Below, in pieces: positions 5,859-11,232 of a stretch of DNA of 11,232 nucleotides. How positions within the stretch are numbered: position 1 is the first letter of the stretch; each line of letters starts with the position of its first letter. The notes under the pieces were generated by a model. The model was given only the letters and a program-made list of their open reading frames with translations. It did not search any database and had not been told where the DNA came from. This DNA is from Kofleriaceae bacterium. GTDB taxonomy: Bacteria; Myxococcota_A; Polyangia; Haliangiales; Haliangiaceae. The DNA is taken from NCBI GenBank assembly GCA_024642805.1, contig JAHEAK010000108.1:1-11232 (forward strand), in the 5' to 3' direction. A program made the translations under genes and the position numbers.

Positions 5859-6728
5859 ATGAAAAAGCTCACACTCAACGCAACCTTCAGTTACCTATGC
5901 CTGCTCCTCTGTTCATTGGCGCTCCCCGTGGGCGCGTGCAGCGATGAATCCAACTCGGGCGACGACATCTTCATCGTCTGTCAGACCACCAGCGACTGCG
6001 TGTCCCGTGGCGGCGTGTGCCAGCAAGAACAGTGTCGCGCCGATAATGAGTGCAGCTCGGATGCCGACTGCGCCAGTGGCAGCTGCGTGCCCGACGCCGA
6101 CTTCGGTGGCCTGTGTGTGAGCTTCGGTCCTCCCAACCCCGGCCCGGCTTGGACCTGCACCAGCGGCTCTGACTGCCCCGTCGGCCAGGGCTGCGGCTCC
6201 GATGGCCTGTGTCACATCGATGGCGAGTGCAGCTCGAGCGCCGACTGCAGCGGTAGCGATATTTGCTACAACGCAGGCAATGACGATCCGGCTGGCTTCT
6301 GCGCCAGCGATCGCCCTGCGGTCAACCCCTACTGTCGCGCCGACGGTCAGGGCGCCTGTCGCTACGAGTGCTACCAGGACGGCAGCTGCGCGGCTGGCTC
6401 GACCTGCGTGGCGGGCTTTTGCCACTGGGATGACGAGTGTGCCGACGTCAACGACTGCACGCCCAACCACCTGTGCGAGCCGCTCTTTGACCACAACGTC
6501 AATACCTGTACCGAGGATCCCGATCCCAGCTGCGTCAACGCGCCTGATGGCGTGTGCCGCCTGGCCTGCGCTAGCACGCAGGACTGTCTAGCCGGTGGCA
6601 CCTGCGAGACGGATAACTACTGCCACGCCGACAACGAGTGCACGACGCCCGCCGACTGCACCGTCGCCGGCGAGACCTGCTTGCCTCGTGAGTTCTTTGG
6701 CGGCCTATGCGGCGTGGACCGCCCCTAG
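5859..6728 (+). CDS. Lipoprotein of four cysteine-rich modules
   Basis: A 289-residue predicted lipoprotein: signal peptide MKKLTLNATFSYLCLLLCSL, then lipobox VGAC with Cys27. The mature part holds 36 further cysteines in four modules at about 41-86 (8 Cys), 100-148 (8), 159-217 (10) and 225-284 (10). Each module contains an (A/S/T)DC-type pair around a conserved DxEC core: ADNEC, IDGEC, WDDEC, ADNEC, followed six residues later by another Cys. The C-terminal end of a module often reads FGGLC. The even count suggests a chain of small disulphide-knotted domains exposed at the surface. Such modules are common in myxobacterial lipoproteins, and their function is generally unknown. The ATG at 5859 with GGAGA upstream was chosen over a TTG at 5778 because it begins the signal peptide. 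It is divergent from the sigma operon and may be a target of that sigma factor (inference). Confidence 0.88.
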   Translation: MKKLTLNATFSYLCLLLCSLALPVGACSDESNSGDDIFIVCQTTSDCVSRGGVCQQEQCRADNECSSDADCASGSCVPDADFGGLCVSFGPPNPGPAWTCTSGSDCPVGQGCGSDGLCHIDGECSSSADCSGSDICYNAGNDDPAGFCASDRPAVNPYCRADGQGACRYECYQDGSCAAGSTCVAGFCHWDDECADVNDCTPNHLCEPLFDHNVNTCTEDPDPSCVNAPDGVCRLACASTQDCLAGGTCETDNYCHADNECTTPADCTVAGETCLPREFFGGLCGVDRP

Positions 6729-6764
6729 CTATCCATCCAAGCCCTAGCACAGGGCAGAAACGAA

Positions 6765-6801
6765 AACGCCTCGCCTGCACTGCAGTCGAGGCGTTCTTGT
6801 T
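6765..6801. terminator. Bidirectional intrinsic terminator between Cys-module lipoprotein and fabI
   Basis: A perfect 9-bp stem AACGCCTCG (6765-6773) / CGAGGCGTT (6787-6795) has a 13-base loop. On the plus strand it is followed by CTTGTT. On the minus strand it is followed by TTTTCGTTTC. Its place between two convergent genes fits a terminator serving both, and the minus-strand (fabI) direction has the better T-tract. Confidence 0.75.
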
Positions 6802-6818
6802 GGCGGGACGAGAGCGAG

Positions 6819-7745
6819 CTACTTACGAGGGCCAACGACTTCGGAGATTTCGTTGGCCAGCTCCACGGTCATGCCCATGGTGTGATAGCCCTTGTCGACG
6901 TAGGTCACGGTTCCCGTGATGCCGCTGGCAAGACGACTCGACAAGAAAGTCGAGGCGTGGCCAACCTCTTCCGCCGTGAGCTCTTCGGCCAGCGGCGAGT
7001 TCTTGGCCGCGTAGTCGATCATCAGCTGCATCGGACCAATGGCGCCAGCCGCACGCGAGTTGTAAGGGCCAGCGGAGATGGAGTTGACCCGATGTCCCCA
7101 CTTGCGACCAGCCTCGTAGGCAAGCACGCGCGTGTCGGATTCGAGGGCAGCCTTCGCCGAGGACATACCGCCGCCGTAAAAGGGAATGACGCGCGCACCA
7201 GCGAGATACGAGAGTGCCAAGAAGGAACCGCCCGGTCGGGTGAGCGGGCCGAAGTAGCGAATGCAGGAAGCAAAGCTGAAGGCCGAGACGCCCATGGCTG
7301 CCAGGTAGCCTTTGCGGCTGGTCTCGAGCAGTGGCTTCTTGACCTCGGGGCCATTGGCCAGGCTGTGCACGAAGACGTCGAGGGCCCCATCGCCAAAGTC
7401 ACTGTGCAGCTGGGTGGCTACGCCTGCAATGCTGACATCCCCGTGATCCTTGTAGCGACGGCTCTCGCGGATCTCCTCGGGCATGTTCTCGAAGGTGTCG
7501 TAGTCGGCGTCGAAGGCGTAGATCTTCTCGAACTCCATCTTCGAACCGTCGGGCAAGGTCATCGACTCATCGAACTTGCCCTTCTCCAGTAACTTGGTGA
7601 AGACGCCGTACGCGGGTGGCCAGGTGCCGACGCAAATCTTGGCGCCTGCCTGGTAAAGCGACTTGGCGATCGCAAAGCCGAAGCCACCATCGTCGGCGAC
7701 TCCAGCAATGAAAGCGCGCTTGCCCTTGAGGTCGAAATCAAGCAT
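6819..7745 (-). CDS. fabI: Enoyl-[acyl-carrier-protein] reductase (NADH), plant/apicomplexan-type FabI
   Basis: FabI carries out the last reduction of each fatty acid elongation cycle in the cytoplasm, converting trans-2-enoyl-ACP to acyl-ACP with NADH. The protein has 308 residues, against about 260 in E. coli FabI. The nucleotide-binding start is AFIAGVADDGGFGFAIAKSL (11-30). An insert after GTWPP, reading LLEKGKFDESMTLPDGSKM (52-70), is typical of plant plastid and Plasmodium enzymes. HSLANGPEVKKPLLETSRKGY (127-147) and YGGGMSSAKAALESDTRVLA are close to the plant-type sequence. The catalytic pair is Tyr190 and Lys198, spaced by eight as in Plasmodium ENR, with Tyr180 ten residues before. 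The ATG at 7745 begins the conserved domain; the frame opens at 7802. There is no transit or signal peptide. The gene ends at a shared terminator with no other fab gene beside it. Confidence 0.95.
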   Translation of the reverse strand: MLDFDLKGKRAFIAGVADDGGFGFAIAKSLYQAGAKICVGTWPPAYGVFTKLLEKGKFDESMTLPDGSKMEFEKIYAFDADYDTFENMPEEIRESRRYKDHGDVSIAGVATQLHSDFGDGALDVFVHSLANGPEVKKPLLETSRKGYLAAMGVSAFSFASCIRYFGPLTRPGGSFLALSYLAGARVIPFYGGGMSSAKAALESDTRVLAYEAGRKWGHRVNSISAGPYNSRAAGAIGPMQLMIDYAAKNSPLAEELTAEEVGHASTFLSSRLASGITGTVTYVDKGYHTMGMTVELANEISEVVGPRK

Positions 7746-7751
7746 GGGCGC

Positions 7752-7780
7752 ATCTTTCCCAAAGCCCCGGCGCGAGTCAA
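7752..7780 (-). promoter_or_regulatory. Candidate fabI promoter, possibly giving a leaderless transcript
   Basis: On the minus strand TTGACT (7780-7775), a 17-base spacer and AAAGAT (7757-7752) form a plausible sigma70 promoter, with a strong -35 and a weak -10. Transcription would begin about at the ATG (7745), so the mRNA would have almost no leader. The GGGAAAG that could serve as a Shine-Dalgarno sequence overlaps this -10 box, and both readings cannot hold at once. Confidence 0.3.
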
Positions 7781-7817
7781 TTCCCCGGGGCATTTGCTGC
7801 AATTTCAGCTGACTCGA

Positions 7818-7831
7818 AGGCTAGCTAGCCT
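7818..7831. other. 14-bp perfect palindrome between fabI and the IgGFc-type gene
   Basis: AGGCTAGCTAGCCT is fully self-complementary and touches the stop codon of the upstream gene. As RNA it would form only a 5-bp stem with a 4-base loop and no T-tract, so it is a poor terminator. It could be an operator site for fabI, about 75 bases before its start, or the end of the upstream transcript. Confidence 0.3.
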
Positions 7832-9711
7832 CAGTCGACGACGATCTGCTCGAGATCGAGGCCGCCGGCGATGAGGTAGGAGACCGCGTCGGAATAGCCG
7901 TAGAGCTCCAAACCGCAGCCGCCGGTGCAGGTCAAATCGTGCTGGCCAGGGCTCACGGAGATGCGCGCGGCGCCGCGGCCGTTGCCGCCCATCACGACCA
8001 GCTGCGAGCCGACGTCGGTGCCGTCGAGCTTGACCTGTGCACCCATGGTGGCGACCACGGAAATGTACTGGCTGTTGTACTCGGCAGGCACGAGAAAGTC
8101 GTAGCTCGAGCGGAACTGCTCGACGGGGACAGCAATGGCCATCGAGGGGTCGCCGATGCCGACGCTGCCAAAAGGATTGGCTGGATCGGGACCGATGACC
8201 GACTTGAGGTAGTGGCCGATGAGCACAGGGTTGTTGGCGCTCACTTCGACATCACCGGTGATTTCCACTTCGCAGAAGGCACCCGCGTTGAGGGTCGGGC
8301 AGCTGGCTGCAGGATTGACGGTCACCATGGTCCCGTCGACCTGTGCCATGATGCGCAGGACGTCGTTCTCGTTGACGCGCTTCTGCGAGCGAGCGATGGC
8401 GTACTCGTTACCCCAGGTAGAGGTCGGCAGCATCATTTCCTCGATGTGGTCAGCACAGCACTGGGCACCAGGGCTGAGGATCGAAACCGCCTCGTGTCCC
8501 GAGAAGACCGCGATCGTCGCCATGTCGCCTCCGGTCACTTGCACGTGCGTGCCGGTGAGGTCGCCGGTTGCCGAGCTCTCGAGATTTAGAACCTCGAAGG
8601 CGTTGAGGGTGAAGACAGTAGGCGTACCGGCCGCGATCGCTGGTTGGGTCAGGCTGGCTCGCACGTCGGCGGTTGGGGTCACGGTGACCTCGGTGCCATC
8701 TTGCCAGGCGGCGACCGTGACGTAGCCGTTGAAGTCTCTGCCATTGCCAGGCTCGGTCCTGCGCTGCAAGCTCTGGTAGGTCATGGCGTAGTACTCGGTA
8801 TCGAAGGTGTGGCGTGGAATGAGCAGCGAACCGTCGTTGGAGAACACATCCTCGTTGTCGAGAGGATTGAACTGATAGGCAACCACCGGTACTTCCGCAC
8901 GCAGGCGATACGACCTGCGGCTGACGCTGGTGCTGGTCACGCTCTGATCGGCAAAACCGAGATTGGCGGGATAGATGCTGGTCACTTCAGAGGCTGGAAT
9001 CGTCGACACGACGCTCATGCCACTGCCGTCCTCTAGGGTCACGTCGACGGCAAAGGGATGCGGATTGGAGACGACGATGGCAAAGGGCGCAGCGTCGGCG
9101 TTGAGCGCGCACACGTCTCGGGTCACGCAGGTGAAACCGTTTGGACAGCCATCGTCGCCATCGCACTGGTCAGCGAGCGCATTGCCGTTCTGGCACACGC
9201 GCATGTTCTCGAAGAGCTTGACGCCTGGTGTGGTGAGCTCGGCAAGCGTGCAGCCAAAGAGCGAGTCCGCCACGTCTTGCACCTGCACCGCGTTGTCGAG
9301 ATCGACGGCCCAGTACTCACAGCCGAGGTAGGAGCGAGCGGCTTCGGCTTCCGCGCACAGGTTGCGACAGGCACCACCGCTGCAGTGATCGTCGCCCGTG
9401 CAGGTCTCGACATCCGCGCCGCGCTGGCCCTGATCGGAGCAAGACGCAACCGTGTCGCCGTCGCAAAAGTTCTGCCCAGGCGAGCACTCGACGCAGCCGA
9501 AGGTCGGATCGCAGATCGATGCCGTGCACTGCTGCGTGACCTCGAAGTGGCCATTGACGCAGCTCATGAAGGAGTTGCCGTCGCACTGCGTGGCGTTGGC
9601 GATGCATTCAGCGGTACCGGCGTCGCTTGCCTGCACAGGGTCGCCGTCGGCGCTGGCTCCACATGCAGCGAGCCAAAGAGCACAGAAAATAACTAGTGGT
9701 TTTAGTGACAT
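7831..9711 (-). CDS. IgGFc-binding-type lipoprotein with N-terminal cysteine-rich region
   Basis: A 626-residue predicted lipoprotein. Its signal ends at LAAC with Cys17. Residues 36-119 are cysteine-rich (CDGNSFMSC, CSPGQNFCDG, CTGDDHCSGGAC). The segment RSYLGCEYWAVDLDNA (126-141) and the following region FAIVVSNPHPFAVDVTLEDG are characteristic of the bacterial IgGFc-binding N-terminal domain family, frequent in myxobacteria. The rest is a long beta-rich region with motifs such as VVAYQFNPLDNEDVFSNDGSLLIP and VLIGHYLKSV. The family name comes from similarity to the mammalian Fc-gamma-binding protein. Immunoglobulin binding by bacterial members is not implied, and a surface adhesion or carbohydrate-related role is only a guess. 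The start ATG at 9711 has GGGGGA six bases upstream. It is divergent from the DUF481 gene and 85 bases upstream of fabI on the same strand. Confidence 0.9.
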   Translation of the reverse strand: MSLKPLVIFCALWLAACGASADGDPVQASDAGTAECIANATQCDGNSFMSCVNGHFEVTQQCTASICDPTFGCVECSPGQNFCDGDTVASCSDQGQRGADVETCTGDDHCSGGACRNLCAEAEAARSYLGCEYWAVDLDNAVQVQDVADSLFGCTLAELTTPGVKLFENMRVCQNGNALADQCDGDDGCPNGFTCVTRDVCALNADAAPFAIVVSNPHPFAVDVTLEDGSGMSVVSTIPASEVTSIYPANLGFADQSVTSTSVSRRSYRLRAEVPVVAYQFNPLDNEDVFSNDGSLLIPRHTFDTEYYAMTYQSLQRRTEPGNGRDFNGYVTVAAWQDGTEVTVTPTADVRASLTQPAIAAGTPTVFTLNAFEVLNLESSATGDLTGTHVQVTGGDMATIAVFSGHEAVSILSPGAQCCADHIEEMMLPTSTWGNEYAIARSQKRVNENDVLRIMAQVDGTMVTVNPAASCPTLNAGAFCEVEITGDVEVSANNPVLIGHYLKSVIGPDPANPFGSVGIGDPSMAIAVPVEQFRSSYDFLVPAEYNSQYISVVATMGAQVKLDGTDVGSQLVVMGGNGRGAARISVSPGQHDLTCTGGCGLELYGYSDAVSYLIAGGLDLEQIVVD

Positions 9712-9909
9712 ATAGAATCCCCCGCGGATGCGTCGCGGACACTAGCACGAGGCGAGAGCGGGACAGAACGCAAATCGCCAGGCCACCGGGAGGCAAAGTG
9801 CCAGACCGCTTTCTCAGGACGGTCCGCGCAGCAAATCGCCAAGGGTGGCCAGCAAAGCCGGTTGCGGGGGTGAAATGCCGCTAGCCATGTTGGAGAATCC
9901 GACCAGCCA
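9712..9909. promoter_or_regulatory. Divergent intergenic region with an 11-bp direct repeat
   Basis: This 198-base spacer separates the IgGFc-type gene (-) from the DUF481 gene (+). GCAAATCGCCA occurs twice in the same orientation, at 9770-9780 and 9831-9841, 61 bases apart. Both copies are followed by GGCC- or GGTGGCC-like sequence. Such spacing could mark two binding sites of one regulator. No clear -35/-10 pair was found in either direction. Confidence 0.35.
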
Positions 9910-10806
9910 ATGCACATGCACAAGGTCCTTGGTGTCACTGCCATTTTGCTGGCTTGGGGCGCTCCGCTCTCCCACGCCGATTCCGCAGATCGGTCAGACT
10001 CCGCCAACGAGCCAGAGCTGCAGTGGCGAGCGCAGGCGCAGGGCGGGCTCTTGCTCACCAGCGGCAACTCCTCCTCGACCACCCTGGCTGGCGCTCTGAA
10101 GGCCTCGCTTGTCACCGGCGACAATCGCGTCGACCTGCACCTGGCCGGCGCCTTTGCGCGCAGCTCCGTTTTCATGGGCACTGATCGTAACGGCGACATG
10201 CTCTTTAGCCAGGATGAAGTCGAGCGCATCACCAGCATCGCTTCCCAAAGCTGGCTTGCCAGTACTCGCTATGCTCGCGCGCTCACGCGCCGCAACCTGC
10301 TTGTCGCCACCACCTCGCTGGCCAGCGACAAGCCCGCCGGTACCAACCTGGTAGCCAGCGGCCAGCTCGGCTATGGCCGTGTGCTCGCCGCCACCAACGA
10401 ACACCGCATTACTCTCGAAGCGGGCTATGACTTCAGCTACGAGCAACTCCGTGCCGACGATCGCAATCGCAAGATTCACTCGTTGCGAGGCTTCCTCGGC
10501 TACGAAGGCCGACTGAGCGAAGACACCAGCCTCGAGCTCTCGGGCGAAGCGCTGGTCAACGTCAACAGCGTGCAGAGCTCGAGCGGCCCGATCGATCCCA
10601 TCGACGACACTCGCTTCAAGAGCGAGGTAAGCCTCACAACCGAACTCTTCGAGCGCCTGAGCTTTCGCTTCGGGTTTAGCGCTCGCTACGACAATCGCCC
10701 GGCTCTGCGCCCCGAGCTAGCCCTGCCCTACTCAGCCGACTTCAAGCCCGAGGCCGAGCGCCTCGACTCTCGCACCGAAGCGACCCTCATCCTGACGCTT
10801 CTGTAG
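9910..10806 (+). CDS. DUF481-type (YdiY-like) outer-membrane protein
   Basis: A 298-residue secreted protein. The signal peptide (residues 1-23) ends at SHA. The start of the mature domain, AQAQGGLLLTSGNSSSTTLAGAL, matches the hallmark of the DUF481 family (a strand with TSGN followed by a Thr-rich turn). The rest alternates amphipathic strands typical of a barrel (RVDLHLAGAFARSSVFMG, NLVASGQLGYGRVLAATNEHRITLEAGYDF, LSFRFGFSARYDNRPALRP) and ends LILTLL. Family members are predicted outer-membrane proteins of unknown function, some salt-induced. The ATG at 9910 starts the signal peptide; an ATG at 9916 would also serve. The nearest Shine-Dalgarno-like sequence, GGAG at about 9890, is too far for good spacing. 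The next gene starts four bases after the stop, so the two are probably co-transcribed. Confidence 0.82.
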   Translation: MHMHKVLGVTAILLAWGAPLSHADSADRSDSANEPELQWRAQAQGGLLLTSGNSSSTTLAGALKASLVTGDNRVDLHLAGAFARSSVFMGTDRNGDMLFSQDEVERITSIASQSWLASTRYARALTRRNLLVATTSLASDKPAGTNLVASGQLGYGRVLAATNEHRITLEAGYDFSYEQLRADDRNRKIHSLRGFLGYEGRLSEDTSLELSGEALVNVNSVQSSSGPIDPIDDTRFKSEVSLTTELFERLSFRFGFSARYDNRPALRPELALPYSADFKPEAERLDSRTEATLILTLL

Positions 10807-10810
10807 ACCC

Positions 10811-11232
10811 ATGATGAATAAGACTTTTTCTGCATCGCTCGCCGCGATCCTGCTCTTGGCCACCACGTCGGCACGGGCGGACGATCGCGTCAGCGTGGGT
10901 GCATTCCTCGGCACGCACATCTTTAGCCAGAAGCTCGAGCTCGGCGCCTTCGACACGGCATCGGACTCACCGAGCAACAGCATCGCCTTCGGCGTACGTG
11001 CCGGCTATCGACTGCTCGCCAAGCTCAGCCTCGAGGGCGAGCTCGCCATCATGCCGACGCACACGCGCCTCTCCGACGACGAGCTCACCGTCATTGCGGG
11101 TCGCTTGCAGGGGCGGTGGGACTTGGTGCCCGACGAACGCATGCGTCCCTTCGTCACCGCAGGCGTGGGCGTGCTGGCACTCTCGACCACCAACGCCGCC
11201 GTCCTCGAGGAGGACAGCGACTTGACGAGCCA
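10811..11232 (+). CDS. Outer-membrane beta-barrel protein, 5' part (runs off right edge)
   Basis: About 140 residues are visible, and the frame is open to the window end. A signal peptide MMNKTFSASLAAILLLATTS ends at ARA before DDRVSVGAFLG. The mature part shows barrel strands VSVGAFLGTHIFS, IAFGVRAGYRLLAKLSLEGELAIMP and LTVIAGRLQGRWDLV, then MRPFVTAGVGVLAL. This pattern is common to OmpA-like N-terminal barrels in which a peptidoglycan-binding OmpA domain may follow. Whether that domain is present cannot be seen. The start is ATG 10811 or 10814 (tandem ATGs). No Shine-Dalgarno sequence precedes it and it sits four bases after the DUF481 gene, so translation may be coupled to that gene. Confidence 0.8.
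   Translation, partial: MMNKTFSASLAAILLLATTSARADDRVSVGAFLGTHIFSQKLELGAFDTASDSPSNSIAFGVRAGYRLLAKLSLEGELAIMPTHTRLSDDELTVIAGRLQGRWDLVPDERMRPFVTAGVGVLALSTTNAAVLEEDSDLTS

Noticed and set aside
5913..6494. 193-residue hydrophobic Ala/Val-rich frame antisense to the Cys-module lipoprotein
   Set aside because: The hydrophobicity is the complement of repeated Cys/Asp/Gly codons on the plus strand. It has no start signal, and the plus-strand gene has a signal peptide and modular conservation.
8219..9036. Plus-strand frames opposite the IgGFc-type gene (168, 216 and 130 residues)
   Set aside because: They are antisense to a conserved lipoprotein with a signal peptide, and contain no domain of their own.

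Overview
The window comes from a GC-rich bacterial chromosome. Signal peptides, lipoboxes and several predicted outer-membrane beta-barrels point to a diderm. An IgGFc-binding-type lipoprotein, disulphide-rich lipoproteins, a Hanks-type kinase and a plant-type enoyl-ACP reductase together suggest a myxobacterium-like lineage (Myxococcota or a relative). The lineage is an inference from gene families; no rRNA or tRNA is present. No mobile elements, CRISPR arrays or phage genes were seen.

Layout: (1) At the left edge, on the minus strand, pyrR and the 5' part of pyrB overlap by ATGA and form a pyrimidine operon that runs off the window. (2) Divergent from it is a compact soluble Ser/Thr protein kinase (1249-2106, +). 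(3) A small outer-membrane barrel protein (2134-2763, -) converges on the kinase. (4) A four-gene minus-strand operon (5731 down to 2978) encodes, in transcription order, a secreted barrel-like protein with tandem-repeat linkers, an ECF-type sigma factor, a single-pass membrane protein with a TPR-like C-terminus (putative anti-sigma factor) and a small cysteine-rich lipoprotein. All three junctions are 4-base ATGA overlaps, and each downstream start has its own Shine-Dalgarno sequence. (5) Divergent from this operon is a 289-residue lipoprotein built of four cysteine modules (36 cysteines after the lipidated one). The shared spacer holds a perfect GAAAAA-G-TTTTTC palindrome. (6) A bidirectional terminator separates this gene from a convergent fabI of the plant/apicomplexan type (6819-7745, -). 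(7) Upstream of fabI on the same strand is a large IgGFc-binding-type lipoprotein (7831-9711, -). (8) Divergent from that is a plus-strand pair: a DUF481-type outer-membrane protein, then a barrel protein that runs off the right edge.

The most interesting unit is the sigma operon with its divergent cysteine-rich lipoprotein. The gene set places components at the outer membrane, periplasm, inner membrane and RNA polymerase, which would suit a trans-envelope signalling circuit. The signalling role is inference; the gene order, overlaps and domain types can be read directly. The remaining genes are housekeeping (pyrimidine and fatty acid synthesis) or cell-surface proteins.
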